Below are positions 7,006-15,488 of a stretch of DNA of 64,000 nt, in pieces; positions within the stretch are counted from its first letter, which is position 1, and the number at the start of each line of letters is the position of its first letter. The notes beneath the pieces were generated by a model. That model saw nothing but the letters and a program-made list of their open reading frames with translations. It made no database searches and had not been told where the DNA came from. The DNA comes from Fibrivirga algicola (GTDB lineage: Bacteria; Bacteroidota; Bacteroidia; Cytophagales; Spirosomataceae). A program made the position numbers and the translations under genes. The stretch spans positions 124,001 to 188,000 of the forward strand of contig NZ_WAEL01000011.1 in NCBI RefSeq assembly GCF_011742925.1. Reading direction: 5' to 3'.

Positions 7006-9618
7006 CTAGAACGATATGGTATTAACTGTAGCGCTGCCTGACATAGTCGGGCTGGCTTTCAGCACAGCACCGGTAGCTGAGTATGTTCCCCCCGTGTACA
7101 GGCCCCATCCCGACGAGCCACCGACAAACCCACCACCGGTATAGGTTCCGCCGAAGTATATTTTGTAGGGTGTGCTCTTAGCCAAGGCGGGGTTTGAGAA
7201 ATGAAAATAGCTGACTGCGTTTCGGGGCTTGAACGTCAGCAGCTCTTTACCACTGGCATCTTCAATGTGCAGTAATGAACTGGCAGCGAGCTGCGCACTC
7301 GATTTGATATACATACTTACCTGCTTTGAGGCGGTACTCATGGCTTTGGTCATGTTCGCGCTGGACCCTCCGGAAATCAGAATTCCCCCATTTGCCAGGA
7401 ACGTGCCGTTATAGTCGATGCCTTCTTCGGGTTGGCTTGTTGGACCACAAACGATAATGACGCCCCCGTTTATCGTAATATTTCCGTTGCTGTCGATGGC
7501 GTCGCTACCAGCCACGATCAGCGTTCCGCCGTTCATGAACAGGTTGCTGTTGTCGTTCGATTCGGTTCCACCGGAAACGGTTCCATAGGTGGCGTTGATG
7601 CCATCATTCGTCGCCGTCACATTGATCGTTCCCCCGTCGATCGTAATGGTGCTCGACTCGATACCTTCGTACGATTTTGTGATGTTGATCGCACCATCGA
7701 CGATTGTTACTGACTTTTCCGATTTGATACCGTCGTCAGTTGCAGCAATAGTCAGTTCACCATTGGTCATCGTAAATGCCCCATCACTTTTAAAGCCTTT
7801 GGCTTCGCTGGTCAGTGTACTGCTATAGGTGTATTTTGCTCCCGAGGCGGTAATGGTCGTTTTGCCACCACTGACGGTTGCCGTACCATCGACACTTATT
7901 CCTTTGCCACCGGCTCCGGTGCTGACGATGGTCAGCGTGCCGCCGTTAATAGCTAGATTCTTGTCGCAGTTAATACCTGCCGGCGACGTAATATCGGCCG
8001 CCGCTGTTTCATAGAACGCCGATCCTGTAGTATTGATCGACACCGTACCGGCTGAGAGCGTGAAATCGCCGGAGGTTTTGATGCCTTTTGCCCCTTTGCC
8101 ACCAACAGTCAGCATCACTGGATTTGCTGTATTAATCGTTGTATACGCTTCGCTTTTTAGGGCATTCCCTTTCTCGCCCGACGTTGTCACATTGATGTTC
8201 CCTCCTTTAATGGCTATGTACGGAACGATCTTGGTGTCTGTTCCTTCGTAGGTTGCCGCAATGCCATCATCGACGCTTGAGACGGTAAGGTTGCCGCCAT
8301 TCAAAACGATATACCCCTCTTCGACCTCAATACCATCGCTCGACGCGGTAACATTGACCGTGCCATTATCCATGGTGAAATAATCGTTGGCATGGATTCC
8401 GTCTTTAGCGGCTGATTTTACCGTGATGGTAGCCTGGCTGACGTAGATATAATCGTCTGCTACGATAGCGTGTTTATTATTGCCTGTTACGTTCAGAGTA
8501 CCCGTCCCTGTAAAATATAGTTGGCCCTCGCTAAAGAATGTTCCTTTCTGATCTTCGGTGCTGCTGGCATAGGTGATACCATCGACCAGGGTATTGGTGG
8601 TACCCGCTACTACGTTAATCGTCGCTTTTTTGCTCGACTGGCTGTTGATGGCCGGGCCAGAACTGTTGGTTAGGCTAACGCCTTTTAGCGCGAGGTTATA
8701 TTTATACTGGCTATAAATTTTGAAGCTTCCCCTTGTAGCCGTGCCCGATAAGAGATAAACCATTTCTTTGGTCGTGTTGGTCGACGTTACAGTCACGTCT
8801 GCCCCGCTGACGGCCACCTTTACGCCTTCGCTCTCGAACGGGTTACTTACGGTAGCGGTTGTTCCCAGGTACGTTACGGCAACAGTATCTTTCGGGGCTA
8901 CCGTGGGGGCAGCGGCATTGATGGTTACCACTACTTCACAGCTTTTTCCGCCCAGGCTAAGGGTAAATGCGGCAGTACCCGATGTAGTTGGTGTACCCGT
9001 GATGGTATACATAAGTGTTCCGGCTCCGTCGGCCAATGTGCCGGCCTGCACAGTTGCGGTCAACCCCTCAACTCCTGTCGATGCGGCCGAAGACAGATCA
9101 TACGTGCCGCCATTTCCACCGGTGTAGGCCATAGCTACTGACCCTGAATAGGGCGTTCCACTTACTCCCACGGCGGGTGCGACCGTACAGGTCAACGTAG
9201 CGATACTGGCTTTAGAGGCCGTAACGGGTACAGCTAACGTACATGACTGGCCGCCCAGAGAAATTGAAAAAGTGGCTGTACCTGCCGATGCGGGTGTTCC
9301 CTTAATGACAAAGCTGGCCATGCCATTTCCCGTTGCCAACGTACCGGGCAATAGCTCAGCCGTCAGTCCGGTTACCCCTGTTGAAGGAACGGCGGTGCCA
9401 GCCGGATAATCGGCGCCATTTCCACCGGTGTAGGGTATACTGGCCGTAGCCACGTAGGAAGCACCGCTGGTGGCCGATGCCGAGAAGGTAGCATTCAAAC
9501 AATTGAGGGCGGTAATACTGGCTGTCCTGGCCGATACCAATTCATCGGTCTTACACGACAGGATAAGGAGTACAAGCGTTAGCAACCCACTAACAAGGGC
9601 GATACTGTTTCTATACAT
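7006..9618 (-). CDS. Cthe_2159-like carbohydrate-binding beta-helix lipoprotein
   Basis: This 870-aa secreted lipoprotein has a signal peptide ending in LVLLILSC (lipobox Cys near residue 22). Two related N-terminal repeats of about 90 aa follow. Each begins with a Cys-containing strand (ALNCLNATF, LTCTVAPA), contains YTGGNG, and ends SLGG-x-SC, resembling putative Ig-like modules. From about residue 250 the protein is a long parallel beta-helix with turns such as SSDGIEVEEGYIVLNGG, DGIKSEKSVTIVDGA and DAIDSNGNITINGG. This is the signature of the Cthe_2159 family, whose founding member binds polygalacturonate and cellulose (family knowledge). No catalytic motif is seen, so sugar binding at the cell surface is inferred. 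The ATG at 9618 gives a clean signal peptide. Confidence 0.85.
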   Translation of the reverse strand: MYRNSIALVSGLLTLVLLILSCKTDELVSARTASITALNCLNATFSASATSGASYVATASIPYTGGNGADYPAGTAVPSTGVTGLTAELLPGTLATGNGMASFVIKGTPASAGTATFSISLGGQSCTLAVPVTASKASIATLTCTVAPAVGVSGTPYSGSVAMAYTGGNGGTYDLSSAASTGVEGLTATVQAGTLADGAGTLMYTITGTPTTSGTAAFTLSLGGKSCEVVVTINAAAPTVAPKDTVAVTYLGTTATVSNPFESEGVKVAVSGADVTVTSTNTTKEMVYLLSGTATRGSFKIYSQYKYNLALKGVSLTNSSGPAINSQSSKKATINVVAGTTNTLVDGITYASSTEDQKGTFFSEGQLYFTGTGTLNVTGNNKHAIVADDYIYVSQATITVKSAAKDGIHANDYFTMDNGTVNVTASSDGIEVEEGYIVLNGGNLTVSSVDDGIAATYEGTDTKIVPYIAIKGGNINVTTSGEKGNALKSEAYTTINTANPVMLTVGGKGAKGIKTSGDFTLSAGTVSINTTGSAFYETAAADITSPAGINCDKNLAINGGTLTIVSTGAGGKGISVDGTATVSGGKTTITASGAKYTYSSTLTSEAKGFKSDGAFTMTNGELTIAATDDGIKSEKSVTIVDGAINITKSYEGIESSTITIDGGTINVTATNDGINATYGTVSGGTESNDNSNLFMNGGTLIVAGSDAIDSNGNITINGGVIIVCGPTSQPEEGIDYNGTFLANGGILISGGSSANMTKAMSTASKQVSMYIKSSAQLAASSLLHIEDASGKELLTFKPRNAVSYFHFSNPALAKSTPYKIYFGGTYTGGGFVGGSSGWGLYTGGTYSATGAVLKASPTMSGSATVNTISF

Positions 9619-9721
9619 GGCGTCAGTCAATACGGCAATAAGCCTTATTAACCCCCAGTACCGCGTTTTTTACAAAATTGTGGCAAGTCAGCTAAAAACA
9701 CTTGCTACGTTTAAGCACTAC

Positions 9722-10579
9722 TCACCGCTTCTCGATGCCCTCCAGCACGCGGCGAATGACGTTGGCACGGGCCATAAAATCCAGCGAGCCTGGTACGTCC
9801 CGGTCGTCGATTACGGCTTTGAAGCGTTGCAGGAAATCGATATAGTCGGCTAGCGCCTGCGATACGTTATCGCGGTTTTGGTCGAAAATGGGGGCCCACA
9901 TTTGGGGGGAGCTTTTGGCGAGGCGGACCGTGCTGCTGAAACCGGTGCTCGCCATATCGAAGATGGCCTGCTCGTCTTTTTCCTTTTCCAGCACCGTCAG
10001 GCCCAGGGCAAACGCACTGATATGGCTCAGGTGCGATACATAGGCCAGGTGTAAGTCATGCTCCTGTGGCGTCATGTAAAACAGCTTCATGCCAATGTCG
10101 CTGAATACGGCCTGAACCAGACTCAGGCTATCCGGCTGGCTTTTTTCGCGGTCGCAGATGATCAGGTTTTTGCCGGGTAACAACTCGCGGAAAGCGGCAC
10201 CGGGTCCTGAATTTTCGGTACCCGCCATCGGGTGAGCCGCAACAAACTGGGTACGTTTCACATGCTGATCGGCCAATGCGCATATCCCCTCTTTGGTTGA
10301 CCCTAGATCAAGCACAGTACCGTTAGCAGGCAGCTTATCCAGCACAGCAGGAAGCAGATTCAGAATGGTATTCACCGGCGTAGCTAGCACCACCAGCGTG
10401 CTTTGCGCGACGGCTTTCTCCAATGGCATCATTTCGTCAACGATACCTTTTGCCAACGCCAATTGGCCATGCACCGCCGATGCGTCGACCCCAATGAAGC
10501 GGGCTTTGGGGTACTTTTCTCGAACAGCTAACGCAAACGATCCGCCGAGCAAACCGACACCAACAATGGAAATAGTCAT
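9722..10579 (-). CDS. tyrA: Prephenate dehydrogenase
   Basis: This 285-aa NAD(P)-dependent enzyme converts prephenate to 4-hydroxyphenylpyruvate in tyrosine synthesis. The N-terminal Rossmann fold has SIVGVGLLGGSFALAV (residues 3-18). The catalytic-region histidine lies in FVAAHPMAGTENSGPGAA (about residues 113-130), and HLAYVSHLSHISAFAL near 180-195 is the conserved helical-domain motif. No chorismate mutase domain is fused at this length. It lies 53 bp downstream of the aminotransferase gene on the same strand, so an aromatic amino acid operon is likely. Confidence 0.93.
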   Translation of the reverse strand: MTISIVGVGLLGGSFALAVREKYPKARFIGVDASAVHGQLALAKGIVDEMMPLEKAVAQSTLVVLATPVNTILNLLPAVLDKLPANGTVLDLGSTKEGICALADQHVKRTQFVAAHPMAGTENSGPGAAFRELLPGKNLIICDREKSQPDSLSLVQAVFSDIGMKLFYMTPQEHDLHLAYVSHLSHISAFALGLTVLEKEKDEQAIFDMASTGFSSTVRLAKSSPQMWAPIFDQNRDNVSQALADYIDFLQRFKAVIDDRDVPGSLDFMARANVIRRVLEGIEKR

Positions 10580-10632
10580 CTGAACCAGGGTTTACTTTAT
10601 TTCTGTGATTTTACAGGTTGTTCCGCTTTCGT

Positions 10633-11802
10633 CTAGCTGAGACTTGCTTGATTCAGACGATTAACGGCCTCTTGAATCCGTTCTTTCGGCATGCAGAGCG
10701 AAACCCGAATGTATCGGTTTCCTTTTGGACCGAAGATGAGGCCGGGGGCAATGAAAATATGCTTATTGTACAGTAAATCGTCGACCAGGGCTTCAGCCGA
10801 CGGTATACTATCGGGTAACTTTGCCCAGAGGAACATGCCTTCCTGGTCGCGAGCGTAGGTACAACCTAGCGTATCTAAAAACGCGTAGGCGGCTTCCAGA
10901 CGGCCCTGATACACGGCATTCCGTTCAGCATGCCACTCGTCCGGGTTATGTAACGCCGTTGCTGCCGCCTGTTGCAGGGCCAGAAACATACCTGAATCCA
11001 CGTTGCTTTTGATCGTCAGTACGGCATCGATATACGGCTTTGCCGCGGCTAGCCAGCCAACCCGCCAACCCGCCATGTTATGCGACTTGCTCATCGAGTT
11101 CAACTCAACCGCCACCTCTTTTGCCCCGTCGATCGAGAGCAGGCTGATTGGGGCTTTCTTGTTCAATACCAGACTATACGGGTTATCATGGCATAATAGC
11201 ACCTTATGCTCATGCGCAAACCGAACCGCCTGTTCGAACAGACCCTGCGTGGCAGGTGCACCCGTTGGCATATGCGGGTAATTCAACCAGATGATCCGGG
11301 TACGTTCCGTAAGCTGATCGGCCATTTGCTGCCAGTCGGGTTGCCAGCCTGCGTGTTCCAGCAAGGTGTATTCGACCACATTGGCCCCTACCATCTGACT
11401 CACCGCCCGATAAGCCGGGTAACCCAGTTCCGGCACCAGCACCTCATCGCCTTCGTCTAGGAACGTCAACGATAAGTGGGTAATCGCCTCTTTCGAGCCG
11501 ATCATGGGTAATAACTCTGTTTCCGGATCGAGCGTCACGCCGTATGTGTGAGCGTAATAATCAGCTATTCCATGGCGCAGAGCAGGAATACCTTTATAGG
11601 ATTGATAGCCATGCGCCGAAGGTAACTGCGCCGTTTCTGCCAGCGTATTGATGGTGGATTCAGACGGCATCATGTCGGGGTTACCAATGCCTATATTAAT
11701 GACATCGTGACCGGCCGCCTGTAACTTACGTACTTCAGCGAGTTTGATCGAGAAATAATATTCCTGAGCCTGGGTGGCGCGATGGGCAAGAGGGATAATC
11801 AC
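10633..11802 (-). CDS. PLP-dependent aminotransferase, class I/II (probable aromatic)
   Basis: This 389-aa fold-type I aminotransferase has the PLP-binding Lys in LNSMSKSHNMAGWRVGWLAA (about residue 234), the Asn/Asp cofactor contacts in WLNYPHMPTGAP and LCHDNPYSLV, and the C-terminal substrate Arg in NRYIRVSLCMP. The GIGNPDMMPS start is typical of the group that includes LL-diaminopimelate and aromatic aminotransferases. Because tyrA follows 53 bp downstream, transamination of phenylpyruvate or hydroxyphenylpyruvate is the most likely role, by inference from context. Diaminopimelate aminotransferase is the main alternative. Confidence 0.88.
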   Translation of the reverse strand: MIIPLAHRATQAQEYYFSIKLAEVRKLQAAGHDVINIGIGNPDMMPSESTINTLAETAQLPSAHGYQSYKGIPALRHGIADYYAHTYGVTLDPETELLPMIGSKEAITHLSLTFLDEGDEVLVPELGYPAYRAVSQMVGANVVEYTLLEHAGWQPDWQQMADQLTERTRIIWLNYPHMPTGAPATQGLFEQAVRFAHEHKVLLCHDNPYSLVLNKKAPISLLSIDGAKEVAVELNSMSKSHNMAGWRVGWLAAAKPYIDAVLTIKSNVDSGMFLALQQAAATALHNPDEWHAERNAVYQGRLEAAYAFLDTLGCTYARDQEGMFLWAKLPDSIPSAEALVDDLLYNKHIFIAPGLIFGPKGNRYIRVSLCMPKERIQEAVNRLNQASLS

Positions 11803-11908
11803 TACTTAACTTGGGTACGTGAACAACTAGAACTATCGGGAAGTCGATGAAGTAACAACTCAGGTACGTTGCTAACAAGCGGTCCTGGGCTGTATACCCA
11901 CAAAAATA

Positions 11909-11940
11909 CAAAAGCCACCCCGGTTTGGGGCGGCTTTTGC
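11909..11940 (-). terminator. Terminator closing the atp operon
   Basis: AAAAGCCACCCCGG and TTGGGGCGGCTTTT pair (one mismatch, short loop) just downstream of atpH on the minus strand. The T-run read on the minus strand makes it a credible intrinsic terminator. It separates the Fo/delta genes from the next gene. Confidence 0.8.
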
Positions 11941-11958
11941 CTGTATTACGCGAATTGC

Positions 11959-12498
11959 TTAATTCATGAATGCCAAACGCAGGTCGTTCAACTGGCTGCG
12001 GAGCGAGGCATCAATCTGGCGGTCACCAACGCGGAGGACGTACCCACCGATCAGCTTGCTATCCTGCTTCTCTTCCAACTCCACAGTTTTGCCACCTGTC
12101 AGGGTTTTCACCTTTTCTTTCAACTGGGTACGCAGTTCTTCGGTCAACGGTACCGTTGTGATAACGGTAGCCCGTTCAACCCCTTTCAGTTTATCGAACT
12201 GGGTACAGAAAGCAACCGCAATGTCTTCAAGAATATTATCGCGACCTTTTTGGGCAACGATCTGAAAGAAAGACATCGTCATTGGGTTCAGCTTGCTGCC
12301 AAACACCGCATTGATGATGTTCCACTTTTTTGCATTACGCACGATTGGGTTCTTCAGCAGAACACCCAGCGCGCGATTCTCAGCAATGGTACGCTGGAAA
12401 TAAAGCATGTCGCCATACATCTCCTCCACAATACCTTTCTCCTGGGCCAAATCAATCAGTGATTTAGCATAGCGGGCAGCAACCGTTGAAATAGCCAT
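11959..12498 (-). CDS. atpH: ATP synthase F1 subunit delta
   Basis: The 179-aa delta subunit (OSCP) links the F1 head to the peripheral stalk. The N-terminal helical domain starts VAARYAKSLIDLAQEKGI (residues 5-22), and FFQIVAQKGRDNILEDI is near 80-97. The C-terminal domain has the family signature GGYVLRVGDRQIDASLRSQLNDL at the end (about 150-172). It is the last gene before a terminator. In many Bacteroidota atpA and atpG follow directly; here they do not, so F1 alpha and gamma must be encoded elsewhere. It starts 14 bp after the atpF stop. Confidence 0.95.
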   Translation of the reverse strand: MAISTVAARYAKSLIDLAQEKGIVEEMYGDMLYFQRTIAENRALGVLLKNPIVRNAKKWNIINAVFGSKLNPMTMSFFQIVAQKGRDNILEDIAVAFCTQFDKLKGVERATVITTVPLTEELRTQLKEKVKTLTGGKTVELEEKQDSKLIGGYVLRVGDRQIDASLRSQLNDLRLAFMN

Positions 12499-12511
12499 GG
12501 TTTACTACCGT

Positions 12512-13006
12512 TTAGTTTAACCGTGATGAAGCCACTAGGTCTTGTACCAGTTTCTCCTGCGAAGCTTTGTCGGCCAGCTCGCGACGGAGTACTTTCTCGG
12601 CTACTTCAATCGAGAGGTTTACTACGTCTTTCTTCATCGAGGCAACCAGTGCCTGACGTTCATTCTGCATGGCTTCACGCGCCTGCTCCAGCATCCGCTG
12701 ACCTTCGGCAACAGCTTTGTCACGCGACTCAGCAACAACTTTGTCAGCCGTTTCCTTAGCACCGCGAAGAATGGCATCACGCTCGGCACGGGCCTGAGCA
12801 AGAATTTGCTCATTCTCTGATTTCAGTTTCGCCATTTCGCCCCGCGTTTTTTCGGCGAGGTCGAGGGCACCCTGAATGCTGTTTTCACGCTCTTTCAGGC
12901 TTGATGCGATAGGGCCCCAAGCAAACTTGCTGAGCAGAAAGAACAGTAAACCAAAAATGACTACTTGCCATACTAACAGGCCAATATCGGGGGTAAGCAG
13001 GTCCAT
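12512..13006 (-). CDS. atpF: ATP synthase Fo subunit b
   Basis: The 164-aa peripheral stalk subunit has one N-terminal membrane helix (IGLLVWQVVIFGLLFFLLSKF, about residues 8-28), the WGPI motif after it, and then a long charged coiled coil (about 35-145, with AEKTRGEMAKLKSENEQIL) that ends at a helical delta-binding tail. It is co-directional with atpE upstream and atpH 14 bp downstream. A hairpin at 13069-13100 lies in the 166-bp gap after atpE and may set lower expression of b than of c. Confidence 0.95.
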   Translation of the reverse strand: MDLLTPDIGLLVWQVVIFGLLFFLLSKFAWGPIASSLKERENSIQGALDLAEKTRGEMAKLKSENEQILAQARAERDAILRGAKETADKVVAESRDKAVAEGQRMLEQAREAMQNERQALVASMKKDVVNLSIEVAEKVLRRELADKASQEKLVQDLVASSRLN

Positions 13007-13068
13007 AGTAAATTATGAATAGAATAAATGAGTCAAGAAAATCGTACGCTTTCTTTTGTTGTAGAAGT

Positions 13069-13100
13069 AGCCTGCCAACGGCAACCCCAATTGGCAGGCT
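13069..13100 (-). promoter_or_regulatory. Intra-operon hairpin between atpE and atpF
   Basis: AGCCTGCCAA (13069-13078) pairs perfectly with TTGGCAGGCT (13091-13100) around a 12-nt loop in the gap between atpE and atpF. There is no T-run, so an RNA processing or stabilising element for the atpE message is more likely than full termination. That is an inference from the need for more c than b subunits. Confidence 0.6.
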
Positions 13101-13172
13101 CTCTAGAAATTCGGTGTATCCCGTGCGTCGTTGCCTAATGCTCAGACAGGATACGCACTGCTGACCGGGCGA

Positions 13173-13442
<270 letters not shown>

Positions 13443-13481
13443 TTATAAGTGAAAAAGAAACAAAAGAAAGCAAACAAAAAA

Positions 13482-14582
13482 CTAACCGATCTCCTCGCCT
13501 GGACCTTCGTAACCGATGCCGTGATCGGCTTCGTGATGGTCTTCAATGGCGCTACCGATGTACATCGACGTCAGCAGTGTGAAGATGAACGCTTGCAGGA
13601 AAGCAACCAGCAATTCGATCAGGTTCATAAAGAGAGTAAAGGGAACTACGATCAAGCTTACGCCATACCCAACCCCTGCGCTGGCCTGACCAGCGATAAA
13701 GATCAGCGACAGCAGTGCCAGAATGATGATGTGACCAGCCGTAATGTTGGCGAACAATCGGATCATCAGAGACATTGGTTTCATGATCAGACCAACAATC
13801 TCAACAGGAATCATGATCGGCAACAAAGCCACAGGTACACCAGTAGGTTTTACCAGGTGCATCCAGTAATGCTTGTTTCCACTCAGGTTCGTCACGAAGA
13901 ACGTGATGACTGCTAACACCATCGTTACTGCAATGTTTCCCGTCAGGTTAGCTCCACCAGGTAACAAGCCTAGCAGGTTATTTACCAGAATAAAGAAGAA
14001 AAGCGTCAAAAGATAAGGCAGGTATTTCTCGTATTTTGGACCAAGGTTCGGCTTAGCGATTTCGTCACGAACGAACATGACGATCGGTTCGAGGAACGAC
14101 TGAAGACCTTTCGGTGCCTTGCCTTTATTTACGGTGTAGCTTTTAGCGATTGACGTAAAAACGAAAAGTAGGATGATCGCGCTGATGAGCAACGAAGCCA
14201 CATTTTTAGAGATCGAGAAATCGCGTACATGAACATCTTCTAACGGCTTACCAGCTTCATCGACCCGATGAACGTGTCCGTGCTCGAGCTTATATCCGTT
14301 GTAGACTTCGCCGTGAGCCAGCCGTGATGAGGAGAAAACCTCTACACCCCGATCTGCTGAATACAAAATGACTGGTAGCGGTAAGGTAAGGCCATGCGCA
14401 AACTCCCAACCTTTATCATCACTGATATGGTGAGTGATCATATCACCAACCTTGAATCCTTTCTTTTCTTCTGTATGGGCTTCGTGACCTTCTACAGTGT
14501 GCTCCTGCGCAAATACACCAGCAATCGTGCTGAATACGAGGGCAAAGGCAAGCAAAAATCTATTAATTGACGAACTCATCAT
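13482..14582 (-). CDS. atpB: ATP synthase Fo subunit a, long form
   Basis: This 366-aa proton-channel subunit is far longer than the E. coli type. It begins with a signal-like segment (FLLAFALVFSTIAGVFA) and has a His/Glu-rich extracytoplasmic region of about 110 aa before the membrane part. The conserved helix with the essential Arg is in PMSLMIRLFANITAGHIIILAL (about residues 275-297), and the C-terminal helix is LIELLVAFLQAFIFTLLTSMY. Long N-terminal extensions of this kind are known in Bacteroidota AtpB. The frame is open to 14645, but the MMSSS start at 14582 puts the signal peptide at the N-terminus and avoids most of the overlap with the upstream gene. Confidence 0.93.
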   Translation of the reverse strand: MMSSSINRFLLAFALVFSTIAGVFAQEHTVEGHEAHTEEKKGFKVGDMITHHISDDKGWEFAHGLTLPLPVILYSADRGVEVFSSSRLAHGEVYNGYKLEHGHVHRVDEAGKPLEDVHVRDFSISKNVASLLISAIILLFVFTSIAKSYTVNKGKAPKGLQSFLEPIVMFVRDEIAKPNLGPKYEKYLPYLLTLFFFILVNNLLGLLPGGANLTGNIAVTMVLAVITFFVTNLSGNKHYWMHLVKPTGVPVALLPIMIPVEIVGLIMKPMSLMIRLFANITAGHIIILALLSLIFIAGQASAGVGYGVSLIVVPFTLFMNLIELLVAFLQAFIFTLLTSMYIGSAIEDHHEADHGIGYEGPGEEIG

Positions 14583-14601
14583 ATGAAATAAGTAAGCGTT
14601 T

Positions 14602-14964
14602 CTACGAATCGCGCCGCAATTTACGCGTAAGGCCGTAGATTTCAAAACTGGTGTAAACTAAATACAATCCAAGAAAGCTAAATACGAAGATCTTTCGAGC
14701 AGGTACGTTGGTATAGAGCATAACGCCCATGAACACCAGGCTCAAAATGAGCTTTGCCGTAACGAATGCCATGAAGAAAGTGGTGAACTGCGCTGATTTC
14801 GGGTCTTTTACGAAACTCATGAGTCTATGTAGTAACACTGACAACATGAAATAGAACAGCAGCAGATAGGGCCAATACGGGTGCAGCCAGCTCGGTTTGT
14901 AGAATCGGTCAGCTACAAAAAATACAATTCCCAGGAATGCCGTTAACAGCAACGAGTCGCGCAT
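14602..14964 (-). CDS. Small four-helix membrane protein in the atp operon
   Basis: This 120-aa protein has four hydrophobic segments (about residues 5-20, 30-47, 62-82 and 90-108) and a basic C-terminus (RKLRRDS). It lies between the AtpZ-like gene and atpB, the position where AtpI-like assembly proteins are found in other phyla. I see no clear AtpI signature, so the assembly role is inferred only from position and topology. It ends 20 bp before the chosen atpB start. Confidence 0.78.
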   Translation of the reverse strand: MRDSLLLTAFLGIVFFVADRFYKPSWLHPYWPYLLLFYFMLSVLLHRLMSFVKDPKSAQFTTFFMAFVTAKLILSLVFMGVMLYTNVPARKIFVFSFLGLYLVYTSFEIYGLTRKLRRDS

Positions 14965-15088
14965 TAAATAGTAAATTTTCCTTTTGACGGGATTAACATG
15001 ATTTTAATGGGCCAGTTGCCCAAACGCCCAAATAAACTTTTGATAAGATACCCGAAGCATGGGGATCTTCATCGTCAGAATGACGGTA

Positions 15089-15334
15089 TCAATTTTTGGG
15101 AAGCTGCTTAATAAACAGGTACAATGACGCCCCAATGGCAAACAGGGATAGACCAATTGTCCAGCCGGGCATTTTGTTTTCCTGCCACTGATCCAGGCGC
15201 ATACCCGCATACACGCCAATGCCAATGGTGGCCAGCATCTGAATGCCGATGCCACTGTACTGCGCGAAGGCCGATGGGCGGCGATCGTCGTTATTGCCGT
15301 GAGAAGGCTTGTTTGGGGTTTCGGGTGAATTCAT
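15089..15334 (-). CDS. AtpZ/AtpI family protein
   Basis: This 81-aa protein starts with a polar, Asn/Pro-rich tail and then has two membrane helices. The first is QYSGIGIQMLATIGIGVYAG, with the family motif GMRLDQW just after it; the second is GWTIGLSLFAIGASLYLFI. This is the AtpZ/AtpI arrangement of putative F1Fo assembly or Mg-channel proteins that head atp operons. It is the first gene of the minus-strand atp set and is divergent from sprE. Confidence 0.88.
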   Translation of the reverse strand: MNSPETPNKPSHGNNDDRRPSAFAQYSGIGIQMLATIGIGVYAGMRLDQWQENKMPGWTIGLSLFAIGASLYLFIKQLPKN

Positions 15335-15488
15335 CGTCGGAAAATAGCTAATTTCGCCAGTCTGGCACAGGATTCGATACGTTGGCTGGTAACCCGTTCG
15401 TTTCAGTTATATCTTGAGTCAGCTTTGTTTTATCGATTCTACGAAGGTACGGCCCACAATGGGGCAACAACCAACTTCTTTAGCTTGT

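Noticed and set aside
7229-9127. Several plus-strand frames opposite the beta-helix lipoprotein
   Set aside because: They are antisense shadows of repetitive Gly/Thr/Asp codons; hydrophobic stretches there are by-products of the repeat.
15004-15255. 83-codon minus-strand frame overlapping the AtpZ-like gene
   Set aside because: It is a different frame of the AtpZ-like coding region; the 81-aa frame has the membrane helices and family motif.
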